From: Molanna angustata | Taxonomy: Eukaryota; Arthropoda; Insecta; Trichoptera; Molannidae | Direction: 5' to 3' | Assembly: GCA_963576475.1 (NCBI GenBank) | Contig: OY754980.1 | Span: forward strand, 26,181,486 to 26,245,485 | DNA: 64,000 bases | Shown here: one piece after another, positions 1 through 10,613 of the stretch | How positions within the stretch are numbered: position 1 is the first letter of the stretch | How the letters are laid out: the number at the start of each line of letters is the position of its first letter | Made by a program: the position numbers and the translations under genes | The notes under the pieces: model-generated | What the model was told of the DNA's origin: nothing | Database searches by the model: none | What the model saw: only the letters and a program-made list of their open reading frames with translations

Positions 1-1640
1 AAAAAAATGTTTCTACTAACTTATTTCGCTACTAACTTATTACCTAGTATGAAATAAGTTTGATATTAGTCCTCGTTTTGTACGAAAAGTAGTTTTAATT
101 TTTCTATAGGACGTGTCATTTAGCCATAATCCAATTTGAAAGATTGAAGAAATCTTAAATATTTCAAATTTTATAAATAAAGGGTTCATTTATATAAAAA
201 AATCAATTCTTAGTAGATTTAATTTTTATTAAAAAAAAGTTAAAGTGATATTGTTTAAAAACAACGAAAAAAAAAAACAGTTTTTTGACAGCCAATTTAC
301 ACATATTTTTGAAATTTGCAAATCTGGATTTGTAATCCCAATAATAGTTCTCTAATCATCCTTCTAAAAATCAATAATACTCCATTTTAGGTAGGTGTGC
401 ATTTTTAGATTGGGTTATTACGTTTTTTTTCATATATTATGTTCATGCATCCAAAATAAACCTATTTGAATGATTCTTGTGTATTTAAGTCTTTCTTCGT
501 CTAAAAAAATCGTTCATAATATTTTTTGCTATATTTTTGTTTGTAAATGCTTTTGTTAGCGTATTATTAAACACATAAATAAATAATGTTGTGAAGTTTC
601 TAATACTTTGAGAATAACTGGTAGCAAAAAGGACGTGAAGCCATTTTGTAAATTCGGTAACTTTGTTACTACTTCTGGAAACATGTCGACACATGTCGAC
701 TTTGTGTGGTAACTTTGTGACTAGATTGCGACCACATTATGCTATATGTCAAATATAATTTTGTTTTATTATTCACTACAATTTTATACTTTTTGTTGAT
801 TATATAACTAATTTTTAGTATTATAATTTGTTATTTATTGAAACAAAAGCTTCAGAGCTTTCTAAATGCATGTTTTTTTTAGTGAAAATATAATAAATAT
901 TTCGCTATTATTGTTTAAATTACGATTACATGGTGTCCCGTTGGACAATTTCAACCTATTTTAACAAATTACACAATGAATTTCTTTTCCCATTAAAAAT
1001 GTAGCCTTATAAAGTCATATTTAGCAATATTCAAAATAAACACTTGACAAACTTTAATGGCGGTGTTGTATTGTTTTTTTTTATCTATCATTCTCGCATA
1101 AATGTCAAACGAGTTGAAAGCAAGTGAGCGAATGATGAACTAAATGCGGTCGCAAACTGGTAACAATGTTACCACACGGCGTCGGAACATTGTGACCGAA
1201 TGTTACTGTGTCCACTCCTCCCCATTTCTAGTCGCCGTTACGACACAGTGTGCACACGGCGACTGAAATATGTTACTAGAATACAATGTTTCGACACAAA
1301 CTGTGTCGACACGTGTCGACACGGCGACTGGAATTGGCTATATGGGCAATATCATTTAAGAGGCTAAATAATAAATTTTGTAAATGTTTTCCCCAGAATC
1401 TTCAATAGTTACGTCATTGAAATAAAGAATATGTAGTACATTTTTATTCATACTTATTGCATGAGTTTTTACTAAATTTAATTTATTAAATACTTTTCTT
1501 GTATAAGTTTTAATAAAACTCTATTATTTTTTCTTTCGTAGATGTATTTTAGGTTACTAATTTATTGTTTTCAGTCAAAATAAAATGTGTGAAATTACAT
1601 TACCATATTTTTACTTCGACTTAATGAATATATGAAAAAC
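1..1640. repeat. AT-rich non-coding DNA with TGTCGACA-rich inverted repeats
   Basis: No coding exon is visible. Around 640-740 and 1143-1330 lie two related segments in opposite orientation: the left holds 'GTGTGGTAAC' followed by 'GATTGCGACCACATT', and the right reads as its reverse complement. Both are rich in the palindrome TGTCGACA, for example near 686-700 and 1300-1322. This looks like a decayed inverted-repeat element about 0.7 kb long. The remainder is simple AT-rich sequence. Confidence 0.45.
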
Positions 1641-1647
1641 ACGATTC

Positions 1648-3189
1648 CCGGACAATTTACCGTAGCCGATTGACCGTGGACAATTGACCGTACGCCCTTT
1701 TTACCGTATGGACAATTTACCGTGAGGACTATTTACCGTGGGGACAATTTACCGTATGGACAGTTGACCGTCGGGACAATTTACCGTACGGACAATTGAC
1801 CGTGAGGACAATTCACCGTGCGGAAACTATTTTTAGTATCGGAAAAAATCCTTTTCTTTTTTCGTTTGAGTTAAATAAATTGCGTGAGTAAAAAAATGTT
1901 CGTTTATGGCGACGGACCGATTGCCCAATTTTTTATTTCAAAATACTACGAGAAATGCAATATGTCGACAGTGATTAAAACGAAATTTTACAAAAAAAAG
2001 GGTTATTATGTAGTTGTAATTTGCTACATTTTCTTGTTCTTTTTTTATTTTTCGAGATGGATACCGATTTATACTAATTAGAAGGTGTAGATTTCGAAAT
2101 AATTGAAACTTCTTTGTTTTCTTTTGAAATTATGAAAAAACAATATGTCGGCCGTGATTCAAAGATGAGTTTTTCAAAATGAAAGATTATGTTGGGTTTA
2201 TCAAGTTATAATTTGCTACATTTTGAGATTTAAGAAGACGTCTGTTCTTAAACTTCTTGTTCTTTTTTTATTTTTCAAGGTGGAAATCGATTTATACTAA
2301 TTAGAAGGTGTAGATTTCGAAATAATTGAAGATTCTTTGTTTTATTTTTAAAATATGAGAAACCAAAATGGCAGCTGTGATTTAAAGATAAATTTACAAA
2401 ATGAGCGATTATGTTGGGTTAATCAAATTCAAATTTGTTTTGTACATTTTGAGAAATAAGAATACGTTTATTTTTACTATTCATGATGAATGCATCGATT
2501 TCTTCTTATAAGAAGGCGTGTAGTTTCGCAAGTAGGTAGATGAAACGGTGGTACTTGATGAGATCAGTCGTCTTCGCTTACAATACCCCCAAACATAATT
2601 TTGTATTTTTTTTTTATTAGGATTAATCTGAAAATGATATTTTGTTGATTCAGTTACTGCCTCCTTCAAACAAAGCCGTACTTTATGATGGGATAAAAAA
2701 TTGTACCTACATTTAAAACATATATGTTGTGTCGTTTTTATATCTCAGTAATGTCAAGTTTAAGAACAGACGTCTTCTTAATTCTCAAAATGTAGCAAAT
2801 TACAACTACATAATAACCGCTTATTTTGTAAAATTTCGTTCTAATCACTGTCGACATATTGGATTTCTCGTAGTATTTTGAAATAAAAAAAAATAGGCAA
2901 TCGTTCCGTCACCGTAAACGAACATTTTTTTATTCACGCAATTTATTTAACTCAAACGAAAAAAGAACAAGATTTTTTTCTGATACTAAAAATAGTTTCC
3001 GCATGGGGAATTGTCCATACGGTCAATTTTCCATACGATAAATTGTCCTCACGGTCGATTGTCCGTACGGTAAATTGTCCCGACGGTCAACTGTCCATAC
3101 GGTAAATTGTCCTCACGGTAAATTGTCCATACGGTATCAAGGGCGTACGGTAAATTGTCCACGGTCAATCGGCTACGGTCAATTGTCCG
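1648..3189. mobile_element. Foldback-type element with long inverted repeats
   Basis: Each end is an array of about 16-bp units of the type GGACAATTTACCGTA(T/C) (left ~1649-1830; right ~3000-3189 as the reverse complement). The inverted similarity continues inward: 1884-2000 is mirrored at about 2815-2940. Between the arms, a unit marked by 'GAAGGTGTAGATTTCG' recurs at 2081 and 2304, with a diverged copy at about 2512, giving a tandem period near 210-223 bp. No transposase ORF is visible. This architecture (subrepeated long terminal inverted repeats) is that of foldback-type elements; the family assignment is inference. Confidence 0.7.
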
Positions 3190-4367
3190 GACACGGAAAA
3201 ACACCAAGACCAAGTATAGTTAGGTATAAACTTGAACACAATATAGCCAATGTACAATGAAAGTAGATACTTATCTAATAATATCTATTGCTAATAATGA
3301 ACAATTCATATTTTATTGACGACACCCACGTAATATGCCGTGCATCTTTATTGTGTGCTTGAAACTTTTACATTAATTTGTCTGCATGGAAATTGCACCA
3401 TATACATATATACTTACCTACAATTATAAAAATATTATAACAATTCCACGTGTGGAAAACTTTCATGTTTATTGTCACAGCATTTTTCAGTGGTAAAACT
3501 GCATAAATTCAAAATATCGGAAACAAAGTGGCTTCTTAAAGTAGGTAGACTTCAAAATGAAATAAATGTTTCAACAATCATAATGTCTTTATACTCGATA
3601 TTTCATTTTTGATGGTTATTTTTGTTGTGATTTGTTTTACTGTTACGAATGTTATTTTTTGTTGTCTTTTTTATTGTTTTTTTTCTGTATAATATAAGTA
3701 TACCTTATGTGTAATGTTTTGTATATATTTAAGAATAATAAAACGAAATATCTATGCAAACTATACAGGTAGTTACTTCGGAACAGACTCTATCTAGTGA
3801 AGCAGTTATCGTTTATTTATTTTCTTTATAATATTATGATCTATATAAATAAATAAAATACCTACAAGACACAGGTTTTTATCATTAAAATATCTTCATA
3901 GGTTTTCATAATATTTTGAGGTAAAATACGTACAGCAATCGGCAAACAATTTGAAAAATCGCGTGGGCTGCGCAGTGCACAAATTACTATTTTGCTTAGT
4001 TGATAGGTAGGTATATGTACAAATCCCCTCCACGTAAAATTGTCTTGTGAGACTCTTGGTCTTGCAAGACTAGTCTTAATATTCTTAATCTTGCACCCTT
4101 GTTTGGTATTGGTCTTGCATAGTGAAACATATATACGGCATTTTTCTTGATATAGCATCTTATGCGAACTTTAAGACTGATTGAAGAGTAATTTATTTTA
4201 GAAATAAATAAAAAAAAAAATTGAAATTAAGATTGAAATTCGAATGTTACTAATAACGCCATTTCTTTTATAACATGTTCATCATAATCTTTCGTCGCCC
4301 GCATTCATATTATAAATATGTTAGTTAAACTTATAGGTACTTACTAATTTATGTATTTTCAAAAACT

Positions 4368-4398
4368 ACTTGAAAATGTGCTTAGCACGAAACCGGTT
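4368..4398 (+). repeat. Stem-loop/GAAAC retroelement remnant (hammerhead-like)
   Basis: A GTGC-TTA-GCAC hairpin at 4378-4388 is followed directly by GAAAC, then 'CGGTTGTAGG' and an AATAAATA-type tail. A minus-strand copy at 58906-58921 has the same hairpin and the same flanks. The hairpin plus GAAAC matches stem II and the 3' core of hammerhead motifs known in Penelope-like elements; the CTGATGA half is degenerate here. Confidence 0.5.
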
Positions 4399-5852
4399 GT
4401 AGGTTGTAGTCTTAATAAATAGTGGAATTGGTTTTAGACACGTTTTTTATTTTTATGTATTAAAAATTTTAGGATATTTTCAAAAAAATAAAATTTACTA
4501 CATTTAATTTTCATATATAAGTATGCATTAACATAAATAATGAAACATTTACATTATTTATCTTAACACAAAAAACAATACAATTTTATTAATTCCATAT
4601 CAAGTAATAAAACGAAACCATTTACTGTATTTGCAATATTTTAAAAATAAATAGAAAAAAATAGATTAAATGTTACTAAAATAATATTAAAAATATATCA
4701 TTCGTAAATATAGGTATATCATAAATATTTCACTAACCATTCCATTAAAAAATTCTATGTAGGTAGATAGATTTAATTTTTTCCGTTTTCTCGTGTAAAA
4801 AAAAATATTAAATATGTTTAAAATAAATCATTAATAAATATCATAAATTTACATATTTTTAACTATTCACTTACCCATTAAATAAAAGCCGTAAAAATAA
4901 TTTTAAAATTAAACTAACACTACTTAAAAATTAAATAACTAAAACTAAAATGAATGATTTTTAAAAAGCAACACAATTTTCTCTTGAAATATTTACTGTT
5001 CTATAAAATTTTTTTTTTACGAATGTAACTCAAAAAACACTATTATTTTTTATGATTGGCGACATAAAACGAAACGCATATAACATAAATCGAAGCACTA
5101 CCGATACGCGCGAACGACGGAAAAGATCTGAATTTAAAATTAGAATATGTTTTCCTTTACGGCCCTACCTACGTGATAATCAGTTTTTCTATGGAAACAA
5201 ATAAATCAGAGCATTTTTAATTTTAATGTTACCATTAAAATAAATTATACTATGTAAAGTACGAACCATATCATGTCGTATAGAATAAATAGAAAGGTCA
5301 TTAATTCTAACAGATACGTATAAATTAATATGAGCGACACGCCATTTTGGGTTGGCAACGTCAATTCGTGTTTGAATGTCTTCAAAACACGTAGATAATA
5401 AAATATACTTTATTTTAATAGTGTCATTATAACAAATATGATACAATATTAATAGTTATTAGATTAAATACCTAATAACGACAATAATAATGTCATTTTC
5501 AAACTGGGGAGATTGGTGTTCATGTGTCGTTATTTTCCTTATTTGTCGTTAATTTGTCGATTTCCACCGCTAGATGTCTATGGCGGTTTTAGTCTTGGAT
5601 AAAAATCACAATTGAGTATTTTCTTATAACTAAATAGTACTTACATGACTGTATAAAATTTAAACTTGTGATTGCATCTTTACATACAACTATAAACAAT
5701 TTTTTCAATAATGTATATGAAGTAGGTATATACCTACACTGTTAGGTTAGTATCGCCACGAAATTTTCAATACAATTTAATAAAAAAGCCCTATAAAATA
5801 GTATAATAGTTATTAATGTGCTATAAAATCACATCTCAGGACGATCGTTTGG

Positions 5853-5880
5853 GCTGATTAAGCCCTTAGTGACCTGAAAC
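5853..5880 (+). repeat. Stem-loop/GAAAC retroelement remnant (hammerhead-like)
   Basis: The sequence has a CTGATTA element (5854-5860), a following stem region and GAAAC (5876-5880), then GTTCGC and an AAATAATTATTTGTGGAAT tail. It shares its layout with copies at 4.4, 53.8 and 58.9 kb. The alternative hairpin GGGCT/AGCCC overlaps the motif, so a functional fold is doubtful. Confidence 0.4.
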
Positions 5881-5934
5881 GTTCGCTTTGTGAAAGCAAA
5901 TAATTATTTGTGGAATTTAAATCAGTTATAATAA

Positions 5935-5985
5935 TAATAAACACTTCCTTGCACTCTGCGCAAGTGGCGAGTTTATTGCCATATC
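5935..5985 (-). repeat. SINE 3' tail fragment (AATAAACTCGCC family)
   Basis: On the minus strand it reads GGCAATAAACTCGCCACTTG followed by GCGCAGAGTGCAAGG. The same tail ends elements near 39.2, 40.5 and 44.6 kb, and a more diverged copy is at about 9430-9480. Confidence 0.6.
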
Positions 5986-6062
5986 AGTGAATTTATTTAA
6001 AAAACTGACATCGTAACCGTCAATATTGGCAAAATAAAACCATTGCATATGTCATTGTTTAC

Positions 6063-6259
6063 CTTATATATACCATAGAGTGATCTCCTTGCGATGTGTT
6101 CATGATCTCTGAACATAATCTTGGTGTGAGTCCAGGGTTTGTGTCTGTACCTTGCATCGTATAAGTTTTACCAGAAGCGCTCTGGCCGTATGCTAATACA
6201 CATGTATCACGACCTCTACACAAGGATTCCGTAACTATTGCACCAAGCTTTTCATAAAC
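6063..6259 (-). CDS. Kinesin-3-like motor gene, exon 4 (P-loop exon)
   Basis: This exon encodes residues ~81-145 of the motor domain, starting VYEKLG and containing the ATP-binding P-loop AYGQSASGKTYTM (residues ~103-115), then GLTPRLC. The acceptor is TTTCAG at its start. I favour the donor after ATAAG (GTAAAC), which ends in phase 2; an earlier donor after ATG (GTATAT) is possible. Kinesins are microtubule motors that hydrolyse ATP. The P-loop fits GxxxxGKT, but the usual QTGSGKT is QSASGKT here. The order of motifs is closest to kinesin-3 proteins such as KIF16B/STARD9. The beta-strand and switch exons that must follow are not in the window. Confidence 0.93.
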
Positions 6260-6311
6260 CTGAAACCATAAAGTAAGAAATATACTATTAGGATAGATTT
6301 TCATTATAATC

Positions 6312-6345
6312 ATAGATTTTTATTATAATATACTAGATGTCGTAG
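6312..6345 (+). repeat. Solo end of a MITE
   Basis: The stretch from CATAGATTTTTATTATAATA through TAGATGTCG matches the terminal inverted repeat of the 43370-43704 element. It lies just upstream of kinesin exon 4, within the intron. Confidence 0.5.
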
Positions 6346-6394
6346 TTAATGATATGAAATGAAATAAAATGATATGAAATGAAATGAAATAAAA

Positions 6395-6460
6395 AATAGC
6401 CTTAAAATGGCTAATTCATAATTCCCCACTTTATCCTCTTGGGGTAGTGAGGAGTAAAAA
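6395..6460 (+). repeat. Dispersed repeat with 'GGGGTAGTGAGGAGTAAAAA' motif
   Basis: The segment around 'ATTCATAATTCCCCACTTT' to 'GGGGTAGTGAGGAGTAAAAA' recurs at 49315-49390 in the same orientation and at 41860-41930 inverted; a diverged copy is near 11490-11560. It is one end of an unclassified interspersed repeat. Confidence 0.55.
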
Positions 6461-7145
6461 TATTAAGATAAATATTATATGCAAACAAGTTATACAAAAA
6501 CAAAACACCATACAACAAGTCAAACAAACATATTATATTATTCATAAACATATGAAAACTTATAATCGTGAACATCAAGACGTCGGTATTTTTCTTTTAG
6601 GGCCTCAGTCTTTCTCCACTGCAAAGTTCAGCAGGAATACTCATGAAGTTGATTAAAATAAGATTAAGATCAACTTGAGACATAAGTAATTTTTGAGGTT
6701 TAAATTAATGACAATTTCATACTTTACTTTAAACCTTACATTTTTTTATGATTAAATGTAAAATTAAGATTAGATTATGATCGTGTACTGATTTACACAT
6801 TTTTAAGATTCAGGCAAGATGAGATCGGTAAGATGAGAGCTTGATTAGAATAACTTATGTGACGAAAACACAAAATGATTAAAATACGATTTTAAAAATA
6901 AAATTGTAACGAAAAAATCCAACACAACCATACACAGCGGAATTTCTTTAGCAATTTCATATTTTTCTTCAAACAAGTACCTACATACCTACATTCTCAA
7001 ATTCGCAAATACTTGTAACACAGGCAAATGAAATGCGTTGAGACGGTAATTAATATCGGGTCCATTCTCTGGATAGCTTGTCAAAGACATATCTTTCCCA
7101 AAGACTTTATTTGATTTGAAGAATGGTCCATTGACTCATACTAAC

Positions 7146-7259
7146 CATTTCCTGAGTTGCGAAGCTATGTCGGTCGCGGAGTTGCGATGAGTCAAAACAA
7201 TAGTCAAATGAGAATCTTTTGACCCTCTCCCTGCTGTCGCCAGCCTGATATGGAGAAAC
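7146..7259 (-). CDS. Kinesin-3-like motor gene, exon 3
   Basis: This is a 114-bp exon in phase 0 at both ends (38 codons, residues 43-80). It encodes a segment with GDSRERVKRFSFDYCFDSS and ends FATQEM. In kinesins the F-x-FDxxF strand and the (S/T)QExV(Y/F) helix start sit exactly here, and the next exon opens with VYEKLG, completing TQEMVY. The acceptor is TTTCAG and the donor GTTAGT. Too short to appear as a separate long ORF, it was found by looking for the missing motor segment between exons 2 and 4. GDSRE...F-FDYC is reminiscent of STARD9/KIF16 motors. Confidence 0.92.
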
Positions 7260-7574
7260 CTGAAATAAATATGTGACATGTCACATTTACAGCGTTCCCA
7301 GAATTTCACGATTTCCTTTCATCATCACACAAGAGAGGGAATGACAAAACTGTATGGATGCTATTTATAGCAGTTTTGTTGGATAGCGTCCTTAATTAGT
7401 CTAACTATATTGGATATGGCAATCTTACTTTTGGTAGAATTATAAAGACACTCATTAATGAAAGTCTTCGTCTGATCCATACTGTAATTTGTGGAAAAAT
7501 GTCTTCTTCTTTTCCCCCCGATAGGTGAATGCGTATAGATGCCACCGTGGTTAGCCAAATTACCCATTTTATAC

Positions 7575-8179
7575 AGCGGCGGATCGGTTTTTGTGGGACC
7601 CTGGGCTAATACTACTTAGGGGCCTACCTATTTTTTTGCGATAGTGTACAAAGCAAACACTCCCACATCACACAGCAAAACCTGTCCAATAGGTGCAAAT
7701 TGATCATAATATTAAAAAAAAAACACATGTCTTTAATTTTACCTAAATAACATACTAATTTCAATTACTCAATTAATTGCCATTAATGTAATGCAGGTAT
7801 ACGGTCAAGGAAAAAATAGAACAAAAAAAAATATTTATATAATATGAATTTATATTAAATATATAATAATAATAATTTGGATGATTTATATAGCGCCGTT
7901 TTCGTGAATATCTCACCTCAAAGGCGCTGAAACATTGATATTGAGATAGTTATAATTACACAATACGTATAATTTGTAGCTTATGCTTAAATAAATAAAT
8001 GTATAATATAATTTATTGATCGCAGGGTTGCCAGCCTAATGATTTTCATTTCATATAATTTTTTATCAGCCTCCACTGAAAACAATGTCGTCTATTGTTT
8101 TCAATGGAGGCTGGGGCCCTTTTGGATCCACGGGGCCCTGGGCTTCAGCCAAAAAAGTCATTAAGTAGATTCGCCCCTG
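7575..8179. mobile_element. hAT-like non-autonomous element
   Basis: The left end CAGCGGCGGATCGG and right end ATTCGCCCCTG form imperfect terminal inverted repeats, each followed inward by GGGACCCTGGGC/GGGGCCCTGGGC. Flanking 8-mers ATTTTATA and ATCATATA match at 6 of 8 positions, consistent with an old 8-bp target duplication. It carries no transposase ORF. A near-perfect hairpin built on CCTCCACTGAAAACAAT lies at about 8071-8113. Confidence 0.5.
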
Positions 8180-8203
8180 ATCATATACTAGAAAAATTTT
8201 TGA

Positions 8204-8960
8204 ATGCCTTACAAATGTTTGCATCCGTTTTCACTTTCGTTTGAAAAAAATGATCACATTTCTAATTGTCCCAAGATACGACAACAACGTAATATACATA
8301 TCTTGTCATTATTATACAATGTCCTTTCTAATCTAAACTTACCTCAGTATCTCAAAGATAAATTCACTTATCTTTCAAGCCACGGGCGTCCACTCAGCCC
8401 CCTTTGGCAACGTGTCACTTAGCTCAAGAAAAGATAACTCAATCTATGGAAGTGACAGTTGCCAGTCACGTGACAACTGTCACTTCCATATCTTATCTTT
8501 TATTTATTTTCTTTATCTTTTATCTTTTCTTGTTTATTTTCTTGAACTAAATGACACGTTGTCTAGGGGGGTGGTCTCTTAAACGCATTTTACTATTTAT
8601 TGCAAGGCTATGGAATAGTCTAAGTCCTGATTTTACATCAGATATCTTTAAACATATTCAAAAAAGGCTAAAACAAAAATATGTATCTAATTTCTTCTTC
8701 CTCTCCTTATCCCTTTGTTTTCATTGCTATGAACATTTATAATATTTATTATTTTTTTAGCTTTCTTCTGTTAACTGTATTATCTATATTTTATTTTTGC
8801 TATAATATTATTGTTTTTTTACATTGTATTGTATATTAACATTAACTCTGGTTGGTTGGAAGAGATCTCCGTTTAGCAATAAACCCGCCAGTGTACAAAT
8901 TATGTGTACAAGAAGATACAAATAAATATATACCTAATAAATAAACAAAGAAAAGAAGAA
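8204..8960 (+). pseudogene. Non-LTR retrotransposon 3' end, interrupted
   Basis: Two ORF pieces on the plus strand (8204-8390 and about 8574-8742) read as the C-terminal part of a non-LTR reverse-transcriptase polyprotein: the first ends near HGRPLSP and the second contains ARLWNSLSPDFTSDIF, a common C-terminal pattern in CR1/jockey-like insect elements. The body ends in a 3' tail with GCAATAAACCCGCC and a TAATAAATAAA run. The frame is broken by a palindromic insertion at 8396-8573. It lies in kinesin intron 2. Confidence 0.6.
8396..8573. mobile_element. Palindromic MITE inserted in a retroelement
   Basis: The outer arms (about 8396-8432 and 8538-8573) contain CAACGTGTCA.TTAG.TCAAG in inverted orientation. 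The centre has another strong inverted repeat built on GGAAGTGACAGTTG. The two arms and centre make the segment almost entirely self-complementary. It splits the non-LTR ORF, so it inserted later. Confidence 0.65.
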
Positions 8961-8973
8961 CGTATTGGCTTAC

Positions 8974-9052
8974 CTTTAAATTAGTGATTGCCACTGTTTT
9001 TTCGTCTTCAACCTCAACAACTATTTTGGAAGATCTCTCGTCATTTAGTTCC
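8974..9052 (-). CDS. Kinesin-3-like motor gene, exon 2
   Basis: This 79-bp exon completes the split Lys codon from exon 1 and encodes residues 17-42 (ELNDERSSKIVVEVEDEK, then TVAITNLK). The acceptor is TTTTAG and the donor GTAAGC; it leaves phase 0. Kinesin-3 motors have the same pattern after the start: a short acidic loop, a beta strand and an I-x-NLK-like end. Too short to stand alone, it is confirmed by phase and by its neighbours. Confidence 0.9.
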
Positions 9053-9983
9053 CTAAAACATAATTATTGATCACAAAACTACTCAACAATCTAAAAACTC
9101 AACCCTTATTAATAAATTATAAACTTTTATAATTTATTTATTGTCGGGTTTCTTTAATGAACCCAACAGGATAAAAATAAAAAAATCTTAGAATATATAT
9201 ACCTACCTGGATAAATTTGTTAGTACCTATGTAATAACATAGTAAACCATTACATATACCTAAACCACAATTTGACTACAGTCTTCCTATATGTATAGGT
9301 AGATAGTATTGAAGCCCACATATGTCTGTCCATACATGCTCGTCAAGCATCTTAAGTTTCCTTCTTTTGAAATATATTTTCATATTGGTCGTCTGGTCGT
9401 CGTTAATTTATAAGCATTGGTGCTTGCTTAGTTAATAACCATTTCCTTGCACCCTGCTCAAATGGATTTTTCTCCCAACTTTGCAATGTTTCTAACCTGC
9501 TTTCATTTTATTAACAAAATTCTTTTTCATGATTTTTCAGTTCATCTTTAACCCTTCCTCCTTGTTATATATCTTATCAATACTAACATTACATATATGA
9601 GATCTTATTAACATATTAAAATGCTAACAAATATTTTTATGTTTACCTCTGTTATTCAATAACAATATGTGGGAACTTACCTGCATTATATTTAATAAAC
9701 ATAATGAGAGTATGAATGAAAATAAATACATATTATGTAGTTCTTAATCTAATGAATACTTTTCTTTAACAGCTTGCAAACTTATTTACCAACTTCGTAT
9801 GACAAATGTTTATATGATTTTAATTCAATGTTATTGTATGTAGATACACAATAAATATTATTTTGCTGAAAACACACTATTTAATGTTAGTATTTGTATA
9901 ATTTCCACTTTATCGTTATTATTAAAATGTGAGACAAAAATGGAAGCTTAATATACCTACTTATAAATAAAAATAATAATTAC

Positions 9984-10030
9984 TTTTCAGTGAGTGGTCG
10001 AACACGCAGAGCAATCTTCACATTCGACAT
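9984..10030 (-). CDS. Kinesin-3-like motor gene, exon 1 (start)
   Basis: The start ATG is at 10030-10028 and the exon encodes MSNVKIALRVRPLTE plus two bases of a split codon, with donor GTAATT. The (V/A)x(V/L)RVRP strand within the first ten or so residues is the hallmark start of kinesin motor domains, and a start this close to it is usual for N-terminal-motor kinesins such as KIF16B. Upstream DNA is AT-rich and shows no obvious core promoter. The gene runs leftward; only about 146 residues are in the window. The gene is not named because the tail, which decides the subfamily, is absent. Confidence 0.92.
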
Positions 10031-10368
10031 GTTGGATTATTTTAATACACTTGTTTTATAATTAAATTGAATAGGTACTTTTTTATTAAATACCTACAAC
10101 AGTTTTTACATGATTTGTTTTATATTGAAATGTCTAAGAAATACATTTTCTTTTAGTCATAGAATCAGCCATAATTGCTGGTTAAAAAAATACCGATATA
10201 AACAAACATACCTATATAAGTACCTATGTATAGATAAAACAGCAAACAATTTTACTAACTAAATCAAACAAATAATTCGCTTTTGTAATTAAAACTTTAT
10301 AGTTCGAGTTCATATATTACGTTGAAACCTTTATTAAAATTTAAATATAATCTTTTGGATGAGTGGTG

Positions 10369-10613
10369 GCAGAGCGGTTAGTACCTATGTACACTAGGTT
10401 ATGGTAATTGTTAACAAGAACTGTCTCTGGCCGATCGCAATGATTTTTATATCAATAGATAGATAAACGCGTATATATTACAGGAAAAATAAAAACTTTT
10501 GGCGGTGAGGCTTAAGAATTTTTTAAAAAATAAAATAAAATTGCGAATAATGTATGAAGGAATCTATCAGAATTCATTTGGCCGCGAGTTCGAATCCTGC
10601 CACGGCCGATGAA
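10369..10613 (+). mobile_element. tRNA-derived SINE (family B), interrupted
   Basis: The head GGATGAGTGGTGGCAGAGCG carries a Pol III A box and the tail CGAGTTCGAATCCTGCCACG a B box, both matching the intact copy at 40559. In that copy the boxes are about 40-50 bp apart; here about 170 bp of AT-rich sequence (roughly 10405-10570) separates them, so the copy carries an insertion or is a chimera. Confidence 0.65.

Larger units (their letters stand above)
3190..6062. other. Intronic/non-coding DNA 3' of kinesin exon 4
   Basis: If the kinesin gene continues left, this is intron. I looked on the minus strand for the next motor-domain exon (an EIYNE-type segment) and did not find one. The stretch is very AT-rich and includes retroelement tails (about 3630-3740), two stem-loop/GAAAC retroelement remnants listed separately, and a segment near 4030-4130 rich in CTTGCAAGAC-type repeats. 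Confidence 0.5.

Noticed and set aside
3862..4158. 98-codon minus-strand frame left of the kinesin exons
   Set aside because: No motor-domain motif is present, and part of it is a CTTGCAAGAC-type repeat.
7361..7567. Minus-strand frame with RRRHFSTNYSMDQ, at first taken for the missing kinesin segment
   Set aside because: The true exon at 7146-7259 has FSFDYCF and ATQEM in the right phase with good splice sites; this one has neither.
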